A stretch of 9,002 nucleotides of DNA, taken from the NCBI GenBank assembly GCA_016195205.1, contig JACQAB010000016.1, positions 1 to 9,002 of the forward strand, written 5' to 3'. Below are positions 1-6,749 of this stretch, piece by piece. Made by a program: the position numbers and the translations under genes. This stretch comes from Pseudomonadota bacterium. Lineage in GTDB: Bacteria; Pseudomonadota; Alphaproteobacteria; UBA9219; RGZA01. The notes below the pieces were generated by a model. That model was not told the DNA's origin. It saw only the letters and a program-made list of their open reading frames with translations, and searched no databases. Within the stretch, counting starts at the first letter, position 1. The number at the start of each line of letters is the position of its first letter.

Positions 1-1
1 G

Positions 2-1786
<1,785 letters not shown>

Positions 1787-1791
1787 TTTTA

Positions 1792-1899
1792 TTATCCCCT
1801 TCCTTCGGAAGGGGATAAAGGGGGAAGGGCCGAGCCGAGGTCTAGCCCGTTCCAGGTAATTCCCTCCCCCAACCCCTCCCGAAGGGAGGGGAGTTAGGG
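1792..1899. repeat. Two-unit inverted palindromic repeat (REP/BIME-like) downstream of glmS
   Basis: Unit 1 (1792-1829) begins with a perfect 12-bp stem, TTATCCCCTTCC and GGAAGGGGATAA, around a TTC loop (1792-1818), followed by a G-rich tail. Unit 2 (1860-1899) is a similar sequence in the opposite orientation: stem CCCCTCCC / GGGAGGGG (1873-1880 and 1884-1891) with a GAA loop and a C-rich flank. The reverse complement of unit 2 aligns with unit 1 along nearly its whole length, so the pair forms a large imperfect palindrome with a spacer at 1830-1859. There is no T-run after either stem on the plus strand, so a classical intrinsic terminator is not shown. The position, starting 6 bases after the glmS stop, still suits 3'-end formation or RNA stabilisation. 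The family was recognised by structure, not by name. Confidence 0.75.
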
Positions 1900-1967
1900 C
1901 TCACAATTTCGTATCGAATGCTCTGGTTAAGCAGTTATTTTTCTTACTTCTGCCACATCTAATTCGC

Positions 1968-1981
1968 TATATATTTAAGTT
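1968..1981 (+). promoter_or_regulatory. Possible -10 element of a leaderless DAHP synthase transcript
   Basis: The bases before the start codon read CTATATATTTAAGTT, which offers TATATA (1968-1973) or TATATT (1970-1975) as a -10 box. The usual distance to the first transcribed base would put the start of the RNA at or next to the A of the ATG at 1982. No Shine-Dalgarno sequence is visible in front of that ATG, which fits a leaderless message. No good -35 hexamer was found at the expected distance, so the call is weak. Confidence 0.3.
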
Positions 1982-3367
1982 ATGAAAACCTGGACCCCCG
2001 AAACCTGGAAAGCCAAAGGCGCGTTGCAGCAGCCAGATTACCCCGATCCGAAGGCCGTAGACGCCGTGGTAGACCGCCTGAAAAATTATCCCCCGCTGGT
2101 TTTCGCGGGCGAAGCGCGCCGCCTTAAGGCGGCGCTGGCCCGCGTGGCGCAGGGCAACGCTTTTCTGCTTCAGGGTGGCGACTGCGCGGAAAGCTTCGCC
2201 GAATTCCATCCCAACAACATCCGCGACACGTTCCGCGTGATCCTGCAAATGGCGATTGTGCTGACCTTCGGCGCTTCCACGCCAATCGTGAAAGTGGGCC
2301 GCATGGCTGGCCAATTCGCCAAGCCACGCAGCGAGCCGCAGGAGGTGCAGAACGGCCAAAGCCTGCCCTCGTATAAGGGTGACATCATCAATGGCATGGA
2401 TTTTGACGCCAAAACCCGCGTGCCTGATCCGGAACGCATGGTGCAGGCCTATAACCAGTCGGCCGCCACATTGAACCTGCTGCGCGCCTTCGCGCAGGGC
2501 GGCTATGCCGATCTGCACAAGGTACACCAGTGGACGTTGAACTTCGTCGAAAGCTCTCCGGCGGGCGCGAAATATCGCGACCTGGCCAATCGCCTCGATG
2601 AAACGCTGCAATTCATGGAGGCCTGCGGGCTGACCTCTGAAAACGTGCCGCAGCTGCGCGAGACTGACTTCTTTACTTCGCATGAGGCGCTGTTGCTGCC
2701 TTATGAACAGGCCCTCACGCGCATCGATAGCACCACCGGCGACTGGTATGACGTATCCGCGCATCTGCTGTGGATCGGCGACCGCACCCGCCAGCCCGAC
2801 GGCGCACATGTGGAATTCATGCGCGGCGTGAAAAATCCGCTTGGCCTGAAATGCGGACCGTCGATGAACACCGACGAGTTGCTGCGCCTCATTGACATTC
2901 TGAATCCTGAGAACGAGCCCGGCCGCCTCACGCTGATCGCGCGCATGGGTTCCGATAAAGTGGCCGAAAAACTGCCACCGCTGCTGCGCGCGGTGAAAAA
3001 GGAAGGCCGCATGGTGGCGTGGGCATCTGATCCCATGCACGGCAACACGGTGAAAACGGCGGCGGGCATCAAAACCCGTCCGTTCGACCGCATCATGAAC
3101 GAGGTGCGCGGGTTCTTTTCCGTGTGCGAGGCGGAAAGCGTGCATGCCGGCGGCGTTCATCTTGAACTTACCGGACGGGATGTGACTGAATGCCTGGGCG
3201 GTGCAGTGGCCATTTCGGAAAGTAACCTGGGCGACCGTTATGACACCCATTGCGATCCACGCCTGAATGCCAGTCAGGCGATTGAATTGGCCTTTTCGCT
3301 GGCTGAATTCCTGAAGGCGCGGCGTCAGGGCAAGGCCGCGCAGGAAAAAACCGCTGTTAAAAGATAG
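1982..3367 (+). CDS. aroG: Class II (plant-type) 3-deoxy-7-phosphoheptulonate (DAHP) synthase
   Basis: This enzyme condenses phosphoenolpyruvate with erythrose-4-phosphate, the entry step of the shikimate pathway to aromatic amino acids. The 461-residue protein has the class II signatures in order: WTPETWK near the N-terminus, LLQGGDCAES (about 62-71), GRMAGQFAKPRS (106-117), LPSYKGDIING (128-138), HLLWIGDRTRQ (261-271), LGLKCGPSM (287-295), DPMHGNT (350-356), HLELTGRDVTECLGG (393-407) and DTHCDPRLN (421-429). By comparison with the mycobacterial class II enzyme, Cys68, His353, Glu395 and Asp425 should be the four metal ligands, and all are present. Length is normal. The ATG at 1982 is preferred because the conserved N-terminal WTP motif follows at once, although no ribosome binding site is seen. 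The stop is 10 bases before the next gene, suggesting one transcription unit. The symbol for class II members varies between genomes. Confidence 0.96.
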   Translation: MKTWTPETWKAKGALQQPDYPDPKAVDAVVDRLKNYPPLVFAGEARRLKAALARVAQGNAFLLQGGDCAESFAEFHPNNIRDTFRVILQMAIVLTFGASTPIVKVGRMAGQFAKPRSEPQEVQNGQSLPSYKGDIINGMDFDAKTRVPDPERMVQAYNQSAATLNLLRAFAQGGYADLHKVHQWTLNFVESSPAGAKYRDLANRLDETLQFMEACGLTSENVPQLRETDFFTSHEALLLPYEQALTRIDSTTGDWYDVSAHLLWIGDRTRQPDGAHVEFMRGVKNPLGLKCGPSMNTDELLRLIDILNPENEPGRLTLIARMGSDKVAEKLPPLLRAVKKEGRMVAWASDPMHGNTVKTAAGIKTRPFDRIMNEVRGFFSVCEAESVHAGGVHLELTGRDVTECLGGAVAISESNLGDRYDTHCDPRLNASQAIELAFSLAEFLKARRQGKAAQEKTAVKR

Positions 3368-3375
3368 GAGAAGGA
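3368..3375 (+). promoter_or_regulatory. Ribosome binding site fixing the start at 3378
   Basis: The sequence GGAGAAGGA lies just upstream of the ATG at 3378, overlapping the end of the DAHP synthase gene. It is one of the clearest Shine-Dalgarno sequences in the window. It matters because the downstream in-frame ATGs at 3396 and 3546, both inside the palindromic repeat, have no such signal at good spacing. It therefore argues that the repeat is translated as part of the protein. Confidence 0.7.
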
Positions 3376-3377
3376 AG

Positions 3378-3980
3378 ATGAAAAATAGAACAGTCATGCC
3401 CGCGCCCCGGCTTCGCCAAGGCTATGCCGGGTCTTTTCCTCAAACTCGTCCGCCGAAGCTCGAAGAGCGTAGGCGGAAGGCGGGCATCCACGAAAAGTCA
3501 AAAGACACGGCTTGGGGCCTATCGTGGATCCCCGCCTTCGCGGGGATGACGATTATTCTTTTTGCAACCCTTGCCCATGCCGGTAACGTGAATTTCTCGA
3601 ACGGCAAGGGCCTGTGGCAATCCACCATGTGCCAACGGCCCGTGCCGCCGGTTTTCGTGGGTCTTGCGCCCGACGCGCCGGCCGGAACGATGAATGCGGC
3701 CACCGGCAGCTATAACCTGTTCGTGAAGCAAACGCAGGATTACTTGGCCTGCCTTTCCGCCGAGGCAAAAGCCGACAGTGAGGCTTCGGCCTCGCTGATC
3801 ATGGCCAATGTGGGCCGCCAGATGCGGAACGCACAGACCGATGTAAAACGCGCCTATGGTCAGCTTTTTGGCCCTGGGCCCATTCAGCCGCAGCCGACTG
3901 CAAAAATGCAGCCTGCACTGGCCATGCCGCCGCAAGCGCAAGAACCTTCTGAACCTCTTTTCCAGCCCGCTGACCAGTAA
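3378..3980 (+). CDS. Unrecognised exported protein with a palindromic repeat inside its signal-peptide region
   Basis: The 200-residue product is not recognised. It falls into four parts. Residues 1-5 (MKNRT) form a basic start. Residues 6-58 are encoded by a palindromic repeat. A hydrophobic stretch at about 45-67 ends in LAHA and a likely signal peptidase site after Ala68. The mature part holds two cysteines (Cys85 in TMCQRP and Cys125 in YLACLS), a helical middle and a Pro/Gln-rich tail from about 165. The pattern of CxxP, a YNxF segment and a second Cys resembles small periplasmic proteins of unknown role in proteobacteria, but this is only a resemblance. Without the repeat, residues 1-5 would join directly to IILFATLAHA, an ordinary though short signal peptide. 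The start is set by a good ribosome binding site. The gene lies 10 bases after DAHP synthase and 7 before gmhA, so it is probably co-transcribed with both. Confidence 0.8.
   Translation: MKNRTVMPAPRLRQGYAGSFPQTRPPKLEERRRKAGIHEKSKDTAWGLSWIPAFAGMTIILFATLAHAGNVNFSNGKGLWQSTMCQRPVPPVFVGLAPDAPAGTMNAATGSYNLFVKQTQDYLACLSAEAKADSEASASLIMANVGRQMRNAQTDVKRAYGQLFGPGPIQPQPTAKMQPALAMPPQAQEPSEPLFQPADQ
3393..3551. repeat. Palindromic repeat copy A, in frame within a coding sequence, with nested dyads
   Basis: The right half is a hairpin, ATCCCCGC / GCGGGGAT around CTTC, ending in GATGACG. The left arm ATGCCCGC (3396-3403) pairs with GCGGGCAT (3480-3487), but the intended short loop is replaced by 76 bases. 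TCCACGA (3487-3493) and TCGTGGA flank the centre as an inverted pair. The core GACACGGCTTGGGGCC (3504-3519) matches copy B at 4602-4617 in 15 of 16 bases. The oversized loop holds two further dyads: CCCGGC (3406-3411) with GCCGGG (3426-3431), and TCCGCC (3449-3454) with GGCGGA (3472-3477) enclosing GCTC-GAA-GAGC. As delimited, the element is 159 bases, exactly 53 codons, with no stop in the host frame. Its outer boundaries are judged by eye. Confidence 0.85.
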
Positions 3981-3987
3981 TAAACGC

Positions 3988-4551
3988 ATGACTGCCAAGC
4001 TCGCCGCTGAATCTTTCGCCGAAGGCGAAGCCAATTTCCGCAAGCTGCAGGCGCAGGCGGAAGAGGTGAACAAGGCCGCGCAGCTTTCCCTGCAAACCCT
4101 GAAGGCGGGGGGGCATCTGTTCTTTTGCGGCAATGGCGGATCGGCTTCCGACGCGCAGCATATCGCCGCCGAGCTGGTGGGCCGCTTTATGAAGGAACGC
4201 CGCGCGCTGGCCGCCACGGCGCTGCATGCCAACACTTCTACTTTGACCGCGGTGGCGAATGATTATTCGTATGATGTGATTTTTTCGCGCCAGCTGGAAG
4301 GCCTGGCGAAGAAAGGCGACGTGCTTTTCGCTCTGTCCACCAGCGGCAACAGTAAAAATGTGCTGAAGGCGGCGGAAACCGCGAAGGCCATGGGCCTGAA
4401 AGTGATCGGGTTGACCGGCAGCAAGGGCGGCAAGCTAGCCGAGCTTTGCGATTTGTGCCTGAAAGTTCCCTCCGATCACACGCCGCGCATTCAGGAAATG
4501 CACATTGCCGTCGGGCATGTGATCTGCGCGATTATTGATGATGCGATTTAA
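3988..4551 (+). CDS. gmhA: Sedoheptulose-7-phosphate isomerase (phosphoheptose isomerase)
   Basis: GmhA converts sedoheptulose-7-phosphate to D-glycero-D-manno-heptose-7-phosphate, the first step of ADP-heptose synthesis for the LPS inner core. The 187-residue length is normal for the family. It is a single SIS domain with FFCGNGGSASDAQHIAAELV (about 45-64), STSGNSKNVLKAAE (117-130) and a C-terminal QEMHIAVGHVICAIID. The zinc and active-site residues known in the Burkholderia enzyme (His61, Glu65, Gln172, His180) correspond, with a constant offset of three, to His58, Glu62, Gln169 and His177. The frame is open further upstream to 3856, but that extension overlaps the preceding gene and does not look like GmhA. 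The ATG at 3988, 7 bases after the preceding stop, is therefore used. No clear Shine-Dalgarno is present, so translational coupling to the upstream gene is likely. Confidence 0.96.
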   Translation: MTAKLAAESFAEGEANFRKLQAQAEEVNKAAQLSLQTLKAGGHLFFCGNGGSASDAQHIAAELVGRFMKERRALAATALHANTSTLTAVANDYSYDVIFSRQLEGLAKKGDVLFALSTSGNSKNVLKAAETAKAMGLKVIGLTGSKGGKLAELCDLCLKVPSDHTPRIQEMHIAVGHVICAIIDDAI

Positions 4552-4565
4552 AAATCTCTTTGCCA

Positions 4566-4645
4566 CGTCATCCCAGCGCAGGCTGGGATCCAGAGCCGTA
4601 GGACACGGCTTGTGGCCCTGGATGCCAGCTTTCGCTGGCATGACG
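4566..4645. repeat. Palindromic repeat copy B between gmhA and gmhB
   Basis: This is an 80-base element with outer arms CGTCAT and ATGACG. The left hairpin is CCCAGC / GCTGGG around GCAG. The right hairpin is ATGCCAGC / GCTGGCAT around TTTC. An inner inverted pair, GATCCAG and CTGGATG, flanks the core GACACGGCTTGTGGCC (4602-4617). The core and architecture match copy A. Translated, the right half gives the WxPAxAGMT-type peptide typical of this widespread kind of repeat. It fills most of the 101-base gap between the two heptose genes. Confidence 0.88.
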
Positions 4646-4650
4646 TTTTT
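4622..4650 (+). terminator. Possible intrinsic terminator or attenuator formed by repeat copy B
   Basis: The right hairpin of the repeat (ATGCCAGC, loop TTTC, GCTGGCAT) is followed by GACG and then five T residues at 4646-4650. If the outer arms pair instead, the stem ends directly at the T-run. Either fold could terminate or attenuate transcription from gmhA into gmhB. The T-run is short, so complete termination is unlikely. Confidence 0.4.
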
Positions 4651-4652
4651 AG

Positions 4653-5159
4653 ATGGTTGCTAAAATGTCTAAAGCCGTTTTCTTTGACCGCGATGGGGTT
4701 CTGAACGCCGATACGAATTATCCCCATCTTCCCGAACACATTCAATGGATTCCCGGCGTGTTTGAGGCGGTGAAAGCCGCGAACGAGGCGGGCTATAAGG
4801 TGTTCGTCATTACCAACCAGGCGGGCGTGGGGCGCGGGCTTTACACCGAAAGCCATGTGAATGCCCTGCACCGCTGGATGCGCGAGGAATTTAAAAAACA
4901 CGGCGCGGCGATCGACGATTTTGCCTATTGCCCGCACCATCCCACGGAAGGGCAGGGGATTTACCGCGTGGAATGTGAATGCCGCAAGCCCAAGCCCGGC
5001 ATGCTTCGCGAGCTTATCGCCCGCCATGGCGTGAACGCGGCGGAAAGCCTGTTGATCGGCGATCGGGATAGTGATCTGCAGGCCGCAAAGGCCGCGCATA
5101 TACAAGGGTGTCTATTTACCGGTGGAGACCTTGCAGAATTTGTGACGGCTTTACTTTAA
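4653..5159 (+). CDS. gmhB: D-glycero-beta-D-manno-heptose-1,7-bisphosphate 7-phosphatase
   Basis: GmhB removes the 7-phosphate from heptose-1,7-bisphosphate, between the kinase and nucleotidyltransferase steps of HldE in ADP-heptose synthesis. The 168-residue protein is a HAD-family phosphatase. Motif I is DRDGVLN with the nucleophile Asp12 and the acid/base Asp14, motif II is ITNQAGVGRG (53-62), motif III is RKPKPGM with Lys112, and motif IV is GDRDSD (136-141). The zinc loop typical of GmhB is complete: CPHHP (Cys93, His95) and CECRKP (Cys108, Cys110). This separates it from other HAD phosphatases. The start could be 4653 or 4665 (MSKAVFFDRDG). Neither has a visible Shine-Dalgarno, because the palindromic repeat ends only 7 bases before 4653. 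It completes a gmhA-gmhB pair; hldE and hldD are not in the window. Confidence 0.95.
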   Translation: MVAKMSKAVFFDRDGVLNADTNYPHLPEHIQWIPGVFEAVKAANEAGYKVFVITNQAGVGRGLYTESHVNALHRWMREEFKKHGAAIDDFAYCPHHPTEGQGIYRVECECRKPKPGMLRELIARHGVNAAESLLIGDRDSDLQAAKAAHIQGCLFTGGDLAEFVTALL

Positions 5160-5189
5160 CGAATTGGGTTTCCCGTTGCGTTAAGCCGT
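5145..5189. terminator. Inverted repeat across the convergent gmhB / DsbA-like gene ends
   Basis: ACGGCTT (5145-5151) is complementary to AAGCCGT (5183-5189), and AAC (5158-5160) can extend the pairing with GTT (5180-5182) around a 19-base loop. The stem would include both stop codons of the convergent genes, a position suited to a shared bidirectional 3' end. There is a six-base bulge on the gmhB side and no strong T-run, so this is a weak candidate. Confidence 0.25.
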
Positions 5190-5789
5190 AAAAGACACCG
5201 CCCCTTTAACTTGGGAAGAAGCCGCCTTTTTCTCGAGGGCGGTTGCCCTCTGGATGGCTTTTTCCCAGTTTTCTATCGTCATATCGCCCTTATAGATTTC
5301 ACCGCGGATTGAGAAAGCGGGCACGCTGACATAACCGACCATATTCTGCAATACGGAAGCCGCCGCTTTGCGACCCGCTTGAATTTCATTAAGTAGATTC
5401 TGATCCTTCAGGGTTTGGTCGACGAAGTTTTCATCGAAACCCACTTCTTTGGCGATTTTCTTAAGAACCTCGACCGAATTACCCGCCTTTAGAAGATCAT
5501 CTTGCTTGGCGAATAAGGCATGGATCATGTCGAAGCCCTTTTTACTCTCATTGGCCTTGTATGCCAGCATCGATCCTGCGGCTGCGATGTTATCTAAAGG
5601 ATATGGCCGAAAGACGAAACGCGCCTTGCCAGTGTCGATATAACGTTCTTTTAACTGCGGGAATGTTTTTTTTTCGAAATTTGCGCAGTGCGGGCAAGTC
5701 ATCGAAACATAGGCAACGATGGTAACGGGTGCATCGTCTTTACCGACCGCTACGTCACCTGGCTGAGCTTTATAGGTAGGGTCTGCCAT
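5181..5789 (-). CDS. DsbA-family thioredoxin-fold protein with CPHC motif and no signal peptide
   Basis: The 202-residue protein belongs to the DsbA-like (Thioredoxin_4 / BdbD-type) family. It has VTIVAYVSMTCPHCANFEK with the redox pair Cys32/Cys35, then YPLDNIAA and a helical insert. A VSVPAF loop supplies the cis-proline (Pro157) that normally packs against the active site, and the end is the usual TIENWEKAI. Relatives are generally exported and oxidise or isomerise disulfides in the periplasm. Here the N-terminus is MADPTYKAQPGD, with no hydrophobic segment. The start has a good ribosome binding site, and the in-frame sequence upstream, open to a stop at 5922-5924, contains no ATG, GTG or TTG and no signal-like stretch. 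A cytoplasmic location is therefore inferred. It converges on gmhB with a 21-base gap and is less GC-rich than glmS by rough count of sampled lines. Confidence 0.88.
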   Translation of the reverse strand: MADPTYKAQPGDVAVGKDDAPVTIVAYVSMTCPHCANFEKKTFPQLKERYIDTGKARFVFRPYPLDNIAAAGSMLAYKANESKKGFDMIHALFAKQDDLLKAGNSVEVLKKIAKEVGFDENFVDQTLKDQNLLNEIQAGRKAAASVLQNMVGYVSVPAFSIRGEIYKGDMTIENWEKAIQRATALEKKAASSQVKGAVSFTA

Positions 5790-5793
5790 ATCT

Positions 5794-5798
5794 TCTCC
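5794..5798 (-). promoter_or_regulatory. Ribosome binding site of the DsbA-like gene
   Basis: On the minus strand GGAGA lies a few bases before the ATG at 5789. Its spacing supports that start, and hence the absence of a signal peptide. Confidence 0.65.
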
Positions 5799-5999
5799 AA
5801 ATCTTATTTTCCAAAATTCTTTAAACAGTACGGTTTCCGGGTAAATTTTGGATAAATTCAGAAAGGCAAAGGAATATTGCCTAGAATGGACAGGGGCTTG
5901 GCAAAATTCGTTAGCCCAATCTTAAGAAAAAAGTAATAAGCCTTTTGAGCCAGAGGCCAGGCCGCCTCGCGCCCGAAAAATACCCCAGCCTTCCTGATC
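5799..5999. other. Divergent intergenic region between the DsbA-like gene and the HTTM gene
   Basis: About 200 bases, visibly more AT-rich than the flanking genes, separate the two divergent genes and should contain promoters for both. On the plus strand TTGGCA (5899-5904) is a fair -35 match, but the sequence at the right distance (TTAAGA / TAAGAA) is a poor -10. No ribosome binding site is evident before the ATG at 6000. No RNA gene, repeat or further ORF is apparent. Confidence 0.4.
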
Positions 6000-6749
6000 A
6001 TGTCCTCTTCTTCCGCCGCTTCTCCTGCTCAAAATACCAGCCATGCCGCCGGTCAAAGCGCCGTAACCATTTTTCAGGGATTAAGCCTGTTTCGCATCCT
6101 GCTGGGCGGGCTGCTGCTGTTTAATTTTGTCTTCAATTACATGCCCTATTTCGCCGATTTCTTTTCAGACGGCGGTTTTTACACGCAGGCGATGAATGCC
6201 AAAATGCGTCCGACGATCAGTAATTTTTCGGTCCTGCAGTGGTCGAATGCCGCGTGGTATTTAATGCTTTTCCAGGCCGTTTATATCCCCACGCTGGTTC
6301 TTTTTACCGTGGGTTACCGGACGAAGATTATGAAATGGGTCGTTTTTGCGGGTCTGATGGCCATTAACGCGCGCAATCCGATGATTGGCTATGGCGCGGA
6401 TGCCCTGATGCGCCTTCTGTTCCTGTGGTCGCTGTTTCTTCCGCTGAACCGTTATTGGAGCATGGATTCCGCTTTATCCCGTGCCCCGCGCGACGAGCCG
6501 ATCCCGGCGGTTTTTGTCGCGGGCATCAAGCTGCAGGTCTGCATGCTTTACCTGTTCGGCTCCTTTTTCAAGCTGATGGGCAAGCCCTGGCTGGAGGGAA
6601 ACGCCATTAATTATGCCATGCATGACGGGGTGCAGGGCACGCCTTTCGGCTTTCGTTCATCTTCCTGCTTCAGGTGGGATTGTTTCCTTATATCTGTATT
6701 TTTTATCTGTCACTGCTTATCCCCGACAACTGGTTCAACGCGGTTTTAG
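6000..6749 (+). CDS. HTTM (vitamin K-dependent carboxylase-like) membrane domain, N-terminal fragment
   Basis: This frame encodes 249 residues, of which about 217 look genuine. After a polar Ser/Ala-rich start comes FRILLGGLLLFNFVF, the first membrane segment. Others follow at about 85-105, 113-130, 135-150 and 170-190. The stretch LYLFGSFFKLMGKPWLEGNAINYAMHD (about 183-209, quoted here for recognition only in part: FKLMGKPWLEGNAINY) is the family's K-x-x-G-x-x-W-x-x-G signature. The HTTM family is a multi-helix inner-membrane domain related to gamma-glutamyl carboxylase; bacterial members are mostly of unknown function. The last 32 residues (from FRSSS) are frame-shifted and do not resemble the family. 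As it stands the product would be a truncated membrane protein. Confidence 0.65.
   Translation: MSSSSAASPAQNTSHAAGQSAVTIFQGLSLFRILLGGLLLFNFVFNYMPYFADFFSDGGFYTQAMNAKMRPTISNFSVLQWSNAAWYLMLFQAVYIPTLVLFTVGYRTKIMKWVVFAGLMAINARNPMIGYGADALMRLLFLWSLFLPLNRYWSMDSALSRAPRDEPIPAVFVAGIKLQVCMLYLFGSFFKLMGKPWLEGNAINYAMHDGVQGTPFGFRSSSCFRWDCFLISVFFICHCLSPTTGSTRF

Noticed and set aside
1967..3397. 476-codon minus-strand ORF opposite DAHP synthase
   Set aside because: It is a shadow of the plus-strand gene, which has full family motifs. Its translation is low-complexity His/Arg/Ala-rich and shows no domain.
3856..3987. Longer start for gmhA
   Set aside because: The extension overlaps the preceding gene in another frame and adds 44 residues not seen in GmhA. 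The ATG at 3988 gives the normal family length and alignment.
3519..4235. 238-codon minus-strand ORF over the exported protein and gmhA
   Set aside because: It is antisense to gmhA, whose active-site residues are all conserved. Part of its length reads through the palindromic repeat.
3393..4645. CRISPR array
   Set aside because: There are only two repeat copies, 1.1 kb apart, each internally palindromic and with genes between them. There is no regular spacer pattern and no cas gene.
4653..5159. Histidinol-phosphate phosphatase instead of GmhB
   Set aside because: The two HAD families are close, but the 168-residue stand-alone form, the zinc-loop layout and the adjacent gmhA all favour GmhB.
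6640..6680. Programmed -1 ribosomal frameshift joining the two HTTM-DCC frames
   Set aside because: The direction of shift would fit, but no X-XXY-YYZ heptamer is present in the zero frame around the junction, and a stretch of the expected protein appears to be missing as well.
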